Assembly (NCBI GenBank): GCA_026545765.1
Contig: CM048839.1
Location: 17,298,566-17,362,565, forward strand
DNA from: Plantago major
Taxonomy: Eukaryota; Streptophyta; Magnoliopsida; Lamiales; Plantaginaceae
Length of the DNA: 64,000 nt
Reading direction: 5' to 3'
Both the position numbers and the translations under genes were made by a program. Shown here piece after piece: positions 1 to 11,622 of the stretch. Numbering within the stretch: the first letter of the stretch is position 1; each line of letters starts with the position of its first letter. Below the pieces are notes generated by a model, which was not told the origin of the DNA, did not search any database, and worked only from the letters and a program-made list of their open reading frames with translations.

Positions 1-63
1 CCCAAACCCTAATTTCCTTAAAATGTTATACCCCATTATTACAACACCATACGCACTGAACTC

Positions 64-1017
64 TCAAGGATATGCACCATTTGTAGTTTGCATATCATTG
101 GTTTGCCAATAAAGACTAGGATTCAAGAATCCACCTGCTCCAGATGCAACAGGAGCTGAATCCAAGACGGCTGTCAAGTTACTCGAAGACGCCGCGTGTC
201 CAAGAATCACCGGTGCATGATCTGGAAAACAGCTAGTTGTTGCTGATGTAGATGATGACTTAAGCCTTTGATACAGTTCTTGAAGCCCATTGTAGCTCTC
301 AGCTTCACCAAGCAAAATCCCTTGATTTGATCTGTAGTATGAATTGCCTAGCTCAATTGAAGGTACCTGCATCCGGCCAAGAGAGTCCAAGCCCAAGGCC
401 CGATCATTCAGCCCGGTAGAATTGAAGTGAGATGGATTAAACATTGAACCGTCCTCCTTTAGTGAGATAGGGTTTGTCATCTGGTTAGGGTTAGGGTTTG
501 CGCGGAGTAGCGAGAGCAGGTGGGAGTTTTGAGTGGATGGCCACAACAGAGGGTTTGGAGAAAGCTCTAGTTGCTCAAAACCGTTGAATAGGGCTGACTT
601 GCCGATTTCGGTTTTGATGAACTTTCCTGGAGTGTTTGAGGATTTTGATGAGGTGGAGGTTATGGTGGTGGTCTTGTTCTTCCGGCAACCACCCCCGATC
701 GGGACGTTGCGAAGAGCGCCACCTTTAGTCCAGTAGCGGCGACAAGTCTTGCAGAAGTGACGAGGTTGAGTGAGGTTGTAGTTGTTGTAGTAACAAAATT
801 TTGTGTTTGCAGAGTCGCAACGTGGACATCTTAGGTTTTGGGCCGGTGGAAGGGTGGCTGTGTTGGTGGTAGTGGCGGAGATGGTGGAAGAAGAGGGTGA
901 AGGTGAAGGAGAGGGAGAGGGTGAGTGATCTAGGAGTTGGGAGGAGAGATTGGGTGATCTATGAGTATCCCCACCTAATATGCTAACACTACTTCCACCA
1001 AAGAGCTCTTGGATCAT
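64..1017 (-). CDS. Dof-type zinc-finger transcription factor
   Basis: A plant-specific DNA-binding protein of 317 residues in one exon. The Dof domain lies at about residues 62-115 and shows the C-X2-C-X21-C-X2-C zinc ligands (Cys64, Cys67, Cys89, Cys92) with the hallmark blocks [25 protein letters not shown] and GGGCRKNK. Dof proteins bind AAAG cores and act in the nucleus. The frame is open upstream to an ATG at 1060-1062, but I chose the ATG at 1015-1017 because the protein then begins MIQELFGG, a plausible N terminus, while the 15 residues before it look like translated leader. A Ser-Pro run at residues 32-44 comes from a short coding microsatellite. The C-terminal half is Asn/Ser/Leu-rich with no recognised domain, as is usual in the family. 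The stop is 63 bases from the window edge, so the 3' UTR is cut. The Dof subfamily was not assigned. Confidence 0.95.
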   Translation of the reverse strand: MIQELFGGSSVSILGGDTHRSPNLSSQLLDHSPSPSPSPSPSSSTISATTTNTATLPPAQNLRCPRCDSANTKFCYYNNYNLTQPRHFCKTCRRYWTKGGALRNVPIGGGCRKNKTTTITSTSSKSSNTPGKFIKTEIGKSALFNGFEQLELSPNPLLWPSTQNSHLLSLLRANPNPNQMTNPISLKEDGSMFNPSHFNSTGLNDRALGLDSLGRMQVPSIELGNSYYRSNQGILLGEAESYNGLQELYQRLKSSSTSATTSCFPDHAPVILGHAASSSNLTAVLDSAPVASGAGGFLNPSLYWQTNDMQTTNGAYP

Positions 1018-1195
1018 ATTTTCTAACTCTTCTCTTTTGGATCTTACAAGAATCCAAAACAAAAGGGGAAGAAAGGACTAGAGTTAAGTGAGTGATCTTT
1101 TTAATTTGGTGGAAAAGAAGGTGAAGAAAGTAGGGTTTGTTAGTGAGAGGGAGTGACAAATGAGAGGGGTTGGAATATGAAATAGGAGTTGGCTA

Positions 1196-1228
1196 GGGGG
1201 TGGGGTGGGGTTGGGGTGGGGGTAAGGG
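1196..1228 (+). promoter_or_regulatory. G-rich tract, potential G-quadruplex upstream of the Dof gene
   Basis: Six runs of three to five G separated by one to three bases lie about 180 bp upstream of the chosen Dof start, on the strand opposite the coding strand. This fits an intramolecular G-quadruplex, with an i-motif on the partner strand. It falls in the Dof leader or promoter. A regulatory role is inference. Confidence 0.55.
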
Positions 1229-2055
1229 TGACAAAGATTCAAGCTAAGGTTTAAAGTTTTGGTACGTTGGATGAATACATAATAAAGGGACAAAGCCACT
1301 TTGTCTAGTCTCGAAAACAAATGGTTTTAAATTTGGAGTTTAGTTCTTTTTAGGTTTTGTTGGAGTGAAGGGGAGGGACAAAGGGATTCTCTTTAATCTT
1401 ACTGATTTGGATCTGAGACAACCTTGGGAATGTCCTAAATATGTGTAATTAATCAACTTTTTGCGTAGAAGATGATTATTGAATCACAAATGCTGCAACG
1501 TCTAGTCAAGTTAGTAAGTGTAGATATATTTAAGTAATTTAATTAGTAGTACTATTTTTTTATGTCACTTGGAACTAAACTTCGAAATTAAACCCCCCAC
1601 ATTTTCATGGCAATTTTCTTTTGAGAGAATGATCAAATTTCAAACAAAATTTAGTGAGTACTATTTTGTGATACTAATGAGGCCATGAAAATTTAAATGT
1701 TGTTGATGCGACAAAAAATATTTTTCCTTCATTTTTGGAAAACAATTCCGACAATTATTGAGGTGGAACATAAGGAGGAGTACATCATTTTGGTGATTGG
1801 TGTGGTGATTTAAGTTTCAAGAATACATGGATCTTTGATTGGTCTAAGTTATAAGTACTGTTTTTGTAAGAAAGTAAGGATCTTAGTTCCAAAAAAATAT
1901 TATTAATCATGCAACTTCAAGCTGTGTTGATTATTGCCGTGTGGTTAGATTTTACAAAAAAATGTCATCTGCAATATAAATTGATGAGGAAATTACATAA
2001 ACATGTCAGTTTAGGTGGTGCAATAACATATAAGTTTAGCTTAAAAAAATTTTTA
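1229..2055. other. Dof upstream region, no gene seen
   Basis: AT-rich non-coding sequence upstream of the minus-strand Dof gene. A 78-codon minus-strand frame at 1084-1320 could be an upstream ORF in a long leader, but it has low-complexity composition and no family resemblance, so I did not call it. No canonical TATA box could be placed with confidence. Confidence 0.4.
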
Positions 2056-2200
2056 CAAGAAAGTCCAATCTATTTTTTTGTGCCCTAAATTTAAACTGTT
2101 ACAAAAAAGTCCGATCCATTTTTGGTGCCCTAAATTCTAATGAACTGTTACAAAAAAGTTCAATCTATTTTTTGGTGCACTAAATTCTAATCAAATGAAC
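2056..2200. repeat. Three tandem copies of a ~49 bp unit
   Basis: Three adjacent diverged copies begin near 2056, 2101 and 2151. Each reads roughly ACAAAAAAGTCCAATC, then a T-run, then GGTGCCCTAAATT and an AACTGTT end. No coding potential is seen. Confidence 0.7.
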
Positions 2201-2359
2201 TTCAAATTCTCGCTATATTGGGTTTGATAACATACTTGACATCCATTAGTGTTAATTAATTGCTAACTAATTATATTTAACTAATTTTTATTACATATAC
2301 TCATCTAATTAAAGTGCTAATTAATTATTAACTAATTATATTTGAATAATATTGTGACT

Positions 2360-3205
2360 ACCAATGAAACTAACTGACCACCTGAACCGATTAAACTAAC
2401 ATTGAATCTAATACTTACCGTTGAAACTAACACTCATGTCGATTATGACGTTGGTTTCAACTGAAACTAATGAAACCAACAATGTTCATGCTGAAATTAA
2501 TGGTGTTGGTGAAATTAACTGAAACCAATTAAACTAACATTGAAACCAATGAAACTAATATTGTTGATGGTGAAACTAACTTTAAAACTAATATTTACTG
2601 ATGTTGAAACTAATATTGTTGACGGTGAAACTACTACTTCATTGTGCCGACAACTGCTTAATTAGGGTTTAGGGTTTCGCCTTGGACCCGACTTAAACCC
2701 CTAAACTGGACCCGTCCTAAACCCTAAACCCTAATTAAGACCGTAGCTCCCGGAGGGTGTATTCAAATTCAGTTGATTGGGTTCACCATTTCCCCTAGGG
2801 TTTTAGAATTTTGAGTTCCTGGAGCTAATTAATACTATTTTGTTCTGAAACTAACATTGTTGGCCATGAAACTAATTTTAATGAACATGAAACTAACATT
2901 CTAAGTTTCTGAAACTAACTTTAATGAACCTGAAACTAATATTAATGAACCTATAACTAACTTTCTGAGTTCCTGAAACTAATATAAATGATGCTGAAAC
3001 TAATACTATTTTATTCTCAAACTAACATTGTTGGCTCTGAAACTAATTTTAATGAACCTGAAACTAATATTCTGAGTTTCTGAAACTAACTTTAATGAAC
3101 CTGAAATTAATATTCAGAGTTCCTTAAACTAATTTTAATGAACCTGAAATTAATACTAATGAACCTGAAACTAATTGTTGAAATTAATACAAATGATGTT
3201 GAAAC
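2360..3205. repeat. GAAACTAA minisatellite with a 171 bp higher-order period
   Basis: Several dozen degenerate copies of a unit of about 20 bp (GAAACTAAYWTTRATGAACC, orientation constant). In 2831-3180 the short units are arranged in a larger period: the block starting AATACTATTT at 2831 restarts at 3002, giving 171 bp. The array is split by a telomere-motif inverted repeat at 2657-2739 and ends in an (AT)n tract at 3226-3241. No element ends were recognised. Confidence 0.75.
2657..2739. repeat. Inverted repeat containing telomere-type TTTAGGG motifs
   Basis: The 21 bases at 2657-2677 are the exact reverse complement of 2719-2739. Each arm contains the plant telomere unit TTTAGGG/CCCTAAA. 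The 41-base spacer holds a GGACCCG...TAAACCC motif that partly repeats in the right arm. Confidence 0.85.
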
Positions 3206-3356
3206 TAACGAAAATAACACACACGCATATATATATATATAGTAGAAAAACCATTAATAAGCAATTATCCTTAATAGTAGAAAAAATTTAGAACCCAGAT
3301 CAATTAGCAAAACCATTAATAAGATACATACATACCAAAGCATAGGAAAAACAAAA

Positions 3357-3660
3357 TTAAGTATCATATACTGCTCTGCTATCTTCGTCAATAGATTTGA
3401 TGTATGGATCACTAGAAGGAAATAGTTTTTCCTTTTTCAGAACGGGAAATAGACCAGCATAAACAAGCCCAACTTTGTAATCAAATGAGACCTTTCTTCC
3501 TATGAAATACAAACAGCCGCTAGACGCTAGTTAAACTCAGAAAGACTGCAGTTTCAGTGCTTGAACAAAAAAGACAGAAGATGCACTGTCATTTACTGCA
3601 ACCGGATTTTCATCTACCTTGATGATTGGAGCTGCATCGATATCTTTGTATCTTGATTAA
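3357..3660 (-). pseudogene. Coding-like scrap of unknown origin
   Basis: Read on the minus strand, two nearby open stretches look like translated exon sequence rather than spacer. One, about 3545-3640, reads DAAPIIKVDENPVAVNDS and ends in a stop. The other, about 3360-3495, includes DYKVGLVYAGLFPVLKKEK. I do not recognise the family. They lie in different frames with no convincing start, so they are most likely remnants of a gene fragment carried by a transposon. Composition is less AT-rich than the surroundings. Confidence 0.3.
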
Positions 3661-6098
3661 TGATCCAGCAGTAGCTCCGATGTCGAAGAAGAAGAAGCAA
3701 TTGATCTGATGGTGGCGGAAGAAGTTAGAAAGGTTGGACCATCCGATTTTGAGATGATTAGGATGATTGGTAAGGGGGCAAAAGAAGGTGAAAGCTGGAT
3801 TTCAAATATTTATTAAATATGATTGAGCGAGAGTTTGAAGTCCACAATTAATTAGATTGACCATTTTTATAATAGTTATTTTGAGGTATCTTTTTATGTC
3901 ATAGTTTTTCATATATGGATTCTATAAATAATTTACCCTAAATTAATTTGGTAAACAATTGTGCAATGCACAATGAAGTTAATTATGAATCATATATACT
4001 CAAGCAAATACTTTCTTTAAGTGATTTTTATTTCAGTTTCCCGTTCAATTCAACAGTACTACCTAGCTACGAGGAAAAAACATTGAATTATCTCATTGAG
4101 TTGTCAAAAACCAACTTCCCCATGAAATGTCAAATTGGGAATAATTCCCTAGTGGCCTAGTTGGGATTAATCTAGTCTAGTTCTACAATACAACTTTATT
4201 TAAACCACGTGCCCCTCACCAAGATTATGTAAACTATTTTAATAACAAACAATTAAAAGATTAATAATTTACAAAAAGATAAAGCAAACAATATCTAAGC
4301 CACCCTTCATCAACTTAACCTGCATCATTTAAAAATTGATTACTAGGTTTAAAGAATGAACAAGATTTGGTTACGAATAATGCAGATTTGGTTATGGTTT
4401 CTATGTTATAGTATTGGTATTACATATTATGGTGGTGTTGAATGACAATGATTACGAATTCAAAGCTTATTGGCGTGAAAATACGTGTAAAGTTTATTTT
4501 GCCCCACAACACCCCTGAAATTACTTAAAATTGCACTTAGTACCCGTAACTTGTGCCTTCAATTTGGCTCATCCATTACCAATCAGTCAAGTCAAATCGC
4601 GTCATTCTAATACATGATGAACGAGAAACACGCACACGCACTATTATGATGATGAGCAAAGAGAAGTGGTATGATTGGCAATCATGGTGAAACGGTTTTT
4701 CATTACACGAGCAAGTTTAATTTCATCAATTGTAATAATTAGGCAAGAAACTATTGTCTTGTGAATTTGTGATAGCGTCATTTGTCCGTGTGTTTGAAAA
4801 TCATGTGATCTTTAGTAGTATTAATTTCATGATTTCATAAGCTAAGTTGGTTAGATAGCCTGAGTGAATGATAACGTAGTCGAATGGTAAGAAAATTGTC
4901 GTAGCATAGGAGTACCTAGATCTAATGGCAAGTAGATGTGAGGATTAAATTCCTTCGGGATGAAATGTAGTACTTTATCCGTCCCGACACAAACTTCCCA
5001 CTTCAACTTTTTTCGGCCCCTTATCTCTAACTTTGACTGCAAATTAATCATAATCATATAAACTATAAATGTAAAATTTTCAATTAAATTATAATGAAAG
5101 TTTTGTTCAACACTTCTCAACAAGTTCGAGCTTTTAAATGAGATGAGATGAAATTCTATCATGGTATTAGAGTCATTGGCTCACGTCCACCTGGACTCGA
5201 TTCTCCACGAAGACAATTTTCGTCCCATATTAAATTTCCCCCCAAATAGCCTCCACAAACATGTTTGAATCGGCCACGAGTTCATGGAAGTATTGCATGG
5301 CTGGCGATACAACTAACATGAATAGTCCAGGTTCGCCAATAGTTTATGAAGAACTATGAAGAAGAGGTTGGGCCAAATGTAGTTAATTTACTCAAACTCA
5401 ACCTAGCTAGCTAATTAGTTCATGCTAGATCGATCTCTTTGGAAGAATCAAGGGGTGTGGTTTGGAATTAATAGGACTATTGAGTCCCAAATGCGGGCAA
5501 TTTTCTCAATAATCACGAGGGTTAGAGATGCTAGTGGTAAGGTAACACCGTAAGAGACGTATCATAATGAATGATGAATGATGATGATAAAAATCAGTGG
5601 GAACATTGAAAGGTATATGAAAACGATTAAAGAAATTAAGGAAAACGACCTAACCACAACACGCAGTTAGCAACAAAGACATGCTATTGCTATCCTTGTT
5701 TATTGATAAGTACCATTGTTAGTGACAGTTCATGACCCGTTACTTATAAGCGTGAATTAACCAAAACCTATAATTATCGATCATGATGCCTGATTGTCTG
5801 TAGATGTTTGTTGTTTGTACATGTAAAATGAGCAAACAGTGGTGACTGTGTTACTACATTCATGTTGAGTTGTACAGCTATATATGTGGGCCGGTTGGTT
5901 TATTATGGGTACGTATGTGGTACAGTAGTAGTAAGAGCTAGGTACACCTGATCTGACAAATGACCGGCCCGGGACCTGACCGCGCGTGCCGCCCGGAGCA
6001 CTACCCAGAGATCTTTCATTTTGAACAGGGTTACCTATATCACCATTCCATTACATGTACACATGTGTTGTCTTTGAAGATAGAATGATGATACGTAT
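3660..6098. other. Intergenic DNA with possible SINE/LTR traces
   Basis: No gene is supported. Around 4840-4990 there are weak tRNA-like A-box and B-box words (GTCGAATGGTAAGA, GAGGATTAAATTCC). At 5160-5180 a stretch close to the initiator-Met primer-binding sequence of copia elements (TGGTATTAGAG) hints at a very old LTR remnant. A short GC-rich island lies at 5960-6000. Confidence 0.3.
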
Positions 6099-6100
6099 AG

Positions 6101-6585
6101 TAATCCCTCCGTACGGTTAATCTAGTCTCACTTGTCTGCGTTTTCTTAATATGAATAAATAATTATAAAGTTATTTAGTGGGTGTTAACACCCTCCGCCC
6201 CTTGCCAGTTGTACGTTTTTAACTTTTTCAAAGTCAACAAAATCGAACTTTGACTACGAATAACTCTCGAACCGTAGTGTAATTTTTTAAAATTATTTTA
6301 TATATTGAAAGTTTAGGATCTAAATTTTCATTATGTAAAATAATTGAAAATTTGACTACTGGTTCGAGAGCTTATTCAGAAAACAGATTGATTTTATCTT
6401 TTGAAAAATCAAAACTCGTAGCTGATGAGAGAGTTAATAAAAATGTAAATGGTATGAGAGAGATAATAATGTAAGAATAATTGTGGTTACCGGGTTTACT
6501 TTTTGTTAGTTTTGATATGAGACGATATTAAACGGGCATTTATAGAAGAAAAATTGGACAACAATATTAGGTCGGAGGAAGTATT
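6101..6585. mobile_element. Stowaway-like MITE remnant, probably with a second insertion inside
   Basis: The left end TAATCCCTCCGTACGG and the reverse of the right end TAATACTTCCTCCGAC resemble the CTCCCTCCGTCCC-type termini of mariner-derived MITEs, with TA at the edges. At about 485 bp it is longer than the other copies here. The centre (6180-6510) carries unrelated GTTAACACCCTCCGCC-type sequence, which suggests nesting. Confidence 0.4.
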
Positions 6586-9138
6586 ATTCTCAGTTGCTTT
6601 TCAGAATCATTATTATAGTCTTTGTCTTCTGGGCACTAGACTACAACGTTTGATTGGTTGTGGCGGGGCACATTCAGATAATAAAACTCCTCTACAAAAT
6701 AACATAACCCAAAATACCTGCTCCCTATCAATTTTTTTAAAGTAACCCATAAAGTTTTTTTTTTTAATTCATCCAGATCCGCCATGTCATTAATCAAATC
6801 GAAAGACTATCGACCCTTTTGAAGTACTGGATCTTGATTCGAACTCAGCCCTTACCATTTGAGCCAACAAGTATTTGAATTTGTGGTAATTGGCCAAGTT
6901 CGTCATAAATCGTGGAGGACAATAGCCAGTGTCCGCTTGACATGTGTGTGGATCGTAGGTGCATAAAGCTCGGTGATCCTACTCCATCTTAGAAAGGTTA
7001 TTCTATGTTAACTTGTATAATTAGTCGAGTGCATATTGCTTTGTGTATGAATTAAGTCCCATATAATCCATTCGTTATAAGATAAACGGGTTATCTCGAT
7101 TTGAAACGAATTAGTCAGATTGAACTATCTTAAAGCTAATCAATTTGTGTGCCTCAAAATTGGTCATGGGCCAGCCCTTGACATGCATTTAGAGCCCCTT
7201 TTGAACTTTCTCCCTATAAAGTCTTACTGAGATCGTTTTCAACCTACAAAGGCGAACTCCGACCCTCAGTAAACTATTCTAGGCAGGTTCGAACCTGGAC
7301 CGTTTAGTGATTCATCTAGACTACTTATACCGAACACATATCAATATATAAAAAGATATAATCCCGTGTTTTATGGAAATTGGTCCCCTGGTCATTCTCT
7401 ATAAATATGTCGCATTTACTCTTTCTCAAGGTAAGTCGCTTCAACCATTTCTTCTGAAAAACTGCTTAGCATGGCTTACATAAAATAAACCCCAAAACCA
7501 ACCGCGAAACTTCTTTACTCAAGTTGAATCACAAACCTCTAAAAATTAGTCTGACCCCTCACTTTTCAGATACCTATTGTACTTAAGTCGCACTATCCCG
7601 ACCTAGAACGAATTTCACCCATACACAGATATTCTATTAATGTCACTGAACTCGCGTCAAATATACTGCTACTACGTCACTAGAGTTGCGTGAACACATA
7701 TTCTTACTTCACTAGTGTACAATTTTTAGAAGAAGCGGGCAGATTCCCAGGCCAGTGATGTGGTATAAAAAACAGAGCCGAATCTCATCAGCTGGTGTAC
7801 GTCTGTCTAATATAATCCAATCTCCATCCTCGGACTATAGCTATATCTTCATCTTCACTACTTCTATTCTATTGCATGTACTTCTTAATTTGCATGCGCC
7901 TTATCCCGACCCATACATATGCTATGCTCTGTCTCTTTCAAGTTTCACCCTCAATTAATAGTATTACTACTACTGGCTACTGCTATTGGACTAGCTTTAA
8001 ATCTTTATAAACCTGAAGTATTTTGCCTGATAGCTTATCCCAGCTAAATCTTCAAATTCTCATATTGAATTTTTTAAATTCTAGCACTTTGCCAGCTGAA
8101 CTTCTAAAGTGTTATTTCTGCACCGCGCGTGGATCCCATTTTCTCACTTCACCCATGCTTATCCATACATACTACTTCTCCCGTCCATTTCTTTTTCGGT
8201 GGGAAAAATAATGGTGCGGTGTTTGAGATTTTGTATTTACTTTACTTTTCAAATTGTATTTTGTATAAAACTGAACATATTTAATAGTGTCATATTTTGA
8301 GTAAGAATTGCAAAAAAAAAAAAAAAAAAAAAATGAAAATGGGAATCATTGGTCGAGACACAAAAATTATAAAATGAGAATTTTCGGACGGGATGAGAAA
8401 CTCAATCTATACAAAATTATCCAACAATCCCTAATATGTTTGTTCAGATTCAAAAATTCAACCTGAAAGTACCAGATCATTTGTCTAAGTATTTTAAACT
8501 TCAACTCAAACAAGAAATTAATTTTAAGGTAATCTTGATCCAGTTTTAATACATTTAACTAGTGAAATATACAAGTAACTTGTAGTTAAAGATTCAATAA
8601 AAAGAAAATCAAATGTAAAAAAAATAAATGAAGTTAGTAGTATAGTGGAGTGTAGATAAAAATGAAAAAAAAAAAAAAAATGGGACCAGGTTGGAATAGT
8701 AAATGTCTCCTTGTGGTGCGGCAACAAAGCTTTAACATTGGGTCCCACCCGTTGGTTCCTTTATTCGGTTCGCTTTCAAATCCAAAGTGAGTTTTGAGTA
8801 CGGTCCCGATTTATGCGCTCCTGCTGCTGCACCACCAAAAGAAGATTACAATTATTCGGTCAATTATTCCTTCTTTGACGACCATATGACACACTCCTAC
8901 ACATCGTTTATCATGCACATGCACTTCATGTTTGTGGTCTCAGTCCGACTCGTCTCGTCCGTAAAATAAGATTTTGTTGGATACCACTATCTTATCCGCT
9001 AGACCGCTATTAGCTTATAAACTTGATGATTCCATTTTCGAAATAAGTTTATTACACAAACAATCAACCTGTAGTTTATAACCTAACTGGTTTTAAAAAC
9101 ACATATAGCCATTTAGATAATTTATTTATCAAATCAAC
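6586..9138. other. Intergenic DNA, no gene seen
   Basis: Short frames only. Features noted are a 14-bp perfect palindrome CAGGTTCGAACCTG at 7284-7297, a tRNA-like minus-strand stretch near 6830-6880 and poly(A) runs near 8313-8334 and 8663-8680 that could be retroposition tails. None can be assigned to an element with both ends. Confidence 0.35.
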
Positions 9139-9140
9139 TA

Positions 9141-9399
9141 CTTCATCCGTTCCGGAAATAACTTTCCATTTTGCCATTTTGGGTGTTTCAAACAAAACTT
9201 GTCATTTTCTTTTTTGACAATCAATCATCCAACTTTAACATTAAATACACTCAAGAAAAAACCCTCACATTATTTAATCTAACTTTTAACTTTAAAAATC
9301 AATTTGAATGACCCACTAATACTATTTTATTCAAAAGTAATATATATCTTATTTTCTTCAAAAAAAGTAAACGAGGAGCTATTCCCAAGATGGATGAAG
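9141..9399. mobile_element. Stowaway-like MITE, 259 bp
   Basis: The ends are inverted repeats beginning CTTCATCC (left CTTCATCCGTTCC, right read backwards CTTCATCCATCTTGGG). The element is flanked on both sides by TA (9139-9140, 9400-9401), the target duplication of Tc1/mariner-type elements. It has no coding capacity. Confidence 0.7.
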
Positions 9400-9401
9400 T
9401 A

Positions 9402-10651
9402 ATTTATTATAAATTTACTAAACATATTCATAAAATCAATGGGATCATCAGCAAATATCACTAAATTAAATTAAACACAACTAATTTTTACTCATGAGTC
9501 GATTAAAGATGAAGTTTAATAAAGGAGTAAAAGGTTTGTCAGCAATTGTTGGTGAAGTAACACTCACAAAAATCAAATTACCCTTATATTGAAGGGAGCC
9601 CTATATTGAAATGGTAAAAAGGGACAGGTATAGAGGGCACACGGTTATTTGCTTCAAATTCAATCATCTACCCAAGTAGGGCAATGTAGTTAGATCACGC
9701 ACTGGACTTGAATCCAGTAATCCAGAGAGATGTAGCCCAATAAAACATTGGATCATTGAGACCCCATCAAAACAATACATGGGCTATCTCGCTGGTCTTC
9801 ATCTTGGGCCTCAACTACTACTATAATGGCCCATAGAAACTGATGGATTTTGTTCAAATGTACACAAAATTCTGTTACCACGAGTCACATTCGGAGATAT
9901 TGCGTTTTATTGATTACAAAAATAAACTCTTCTTTATATTTAAAAAAAGAAAAGATGAATAAGTTTATAATTGTGTATTGGATTGCAAACATTATGACAT
10001 GAATAAAGTCCAGGTTCACATTCAATTTGTAATTTGTTCGATAATAAAAATTAAGTTTTCGACACTATGAACCACCACATAGGAGATATTGAGACAGATG
10101 TCAACACATGTGGCCATCTTCTCTCATATACGACATTATGCATTTATCTCTTCCGATATTTGGACATATGGGATAAGTTTATCATGAGCGAGTGCTAAGG
10201 CCACGTATGAACCTGCATCAAGACAGGGCCCATAAATTTGGAGGGGCCCAAATTTTTTATTTTCATTACATGTATAATTGCCTGCAAATATTGTATTATA
10301 AATCACATGTGGTCGAGTGTCAGTGCAGGAGTGATGTAGAGTTCTATTTTGTTTGAGGTCACTTTGTTCGATACCTAGTGTGTCCCATTTTCTTTCTTTC
10401 TTTCTTTTCAAATTATTTTTTCTGGTTTTGGTCCCATTTTTAAGTACATTCTTTTTTCCCTTCCATATTTTTAAAATACCTTTTTATTTTAAGTTTATGA
10501 AAACAATATAATTTTGGAGAAATTTTGTTGTTTATTATTACTTGAAATTTAGTATTTTACTACATTTTTACGTTTTCAAGCTTCTCATTCTGTTAGTATT
10601 AGATTATCTTGATCATAATGTCTTGCAAAGCTAGTTTTAATGTGAAGCTCC

Positions 10652-10695
<44 letters not shown>

Positions 10696-11622
10696 CGCAT
10701 TTTATAATATATCCTTAGTTTTCGTTTTCTAAATATAAATATAATTAGGGCAAATATGATTTTTTTTATTATATTTCTATTTATTCCATTAATAATTTAT
10801 TTATTTGACTTCATATTTTCAAACTAACTTTCTATTTACATTAAAAATATATAAAACAATTATTGTACCAAGATGTGGGGCCCTATATTAAAGTGTGGCA
10901 CATGACCCCTGAAATATGATGCCCCTGACTGCGAATCAAGAGTGATGGGTAAAGCAAATGAATTGGGAAACAAAGAGAAAAGAAAAGCGGATCCAATAAT
11001 GATATTAAGCATGGAATCAAATCACTAAAAAATGGTAAAAGATGAATCTATATTGTCAATAAAAGGCCCATTATGCAATATGGAGGGTGAGAAATGAGAT
11101 GAACTTTGCTGGTTTAGAGACGTCACCACCCCTGACTAGGAGTATTGTTAACATTATAGCTGCACGTAGTGCAAGATTTCCCGTTTTGTTTCGGCATGTG
11201 CAAAAACTGCAAAAAACCGAATATTCCTATAAATTAAGAAAATATTCCCTTTTATTATAATTACTCATTAGCTAAACACTTCATTGTTTGCTAGAGGTTG
11301 TTTTTTTTAGGTTTTTTGGCTGATGATCTGAATTTGTAATCGACCTTGTACTTAACATATTTTGAAATAAAAAGTAACTCTTGGTTCCAAAAAGGTCCGT
11401 TATGAGATAAGTTATCTGGTTTATCTTGAAACTTTGTTGTGTAATAAATAAGGGATGAGAAATACTCCCATAATATCTATAATTCAAAAATACTCGAAAC
11501 TTGTTTGCATCTTCACGGTTTCCCTTTTCAATTTTAGTAATATAATTAGTCTGACACCGCCAGAAAAGGAAGTAAAATCCGATTTCGGTCTGCGATTCAT
11601 TCTCCTCACCGATCAAATTCCG
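9402..11622. other. Intergenic DNA and ATG101 upstream region
   Basis: No gene is supported before the ATG101 start. A possible hAT-like remnant may span about 10211-10931 (left AGACAGGGCCCATAA, right read backwards AGTCAGGGGCATCAT), but its target duplication is not clean. It holds a (TA)n tract at about 10656-10693. The ATG101 leader and promoter should lie within about 11300-11622. Confidence 0.35.

Noticed and set aside
1084-1320. 78-codon minus-strand frame upstream of the Dof gene
   Set aside because: Low-complexity Pro/His/Leu/Ser content from the G-rich tract; no family and no partner. At most an upstream ORF.
4851-5162. 103-codon minus-strand frame
   Set aside because: Falls in a repeat-like region with weak SINE/LTR words; protein looks random.
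9661-9740. tRNA-like words near CTGGACTTGAATCCAG
   Set aside because: Only a short hairpin; no A-box/B-box spacing that fits a tRNA or SINE.
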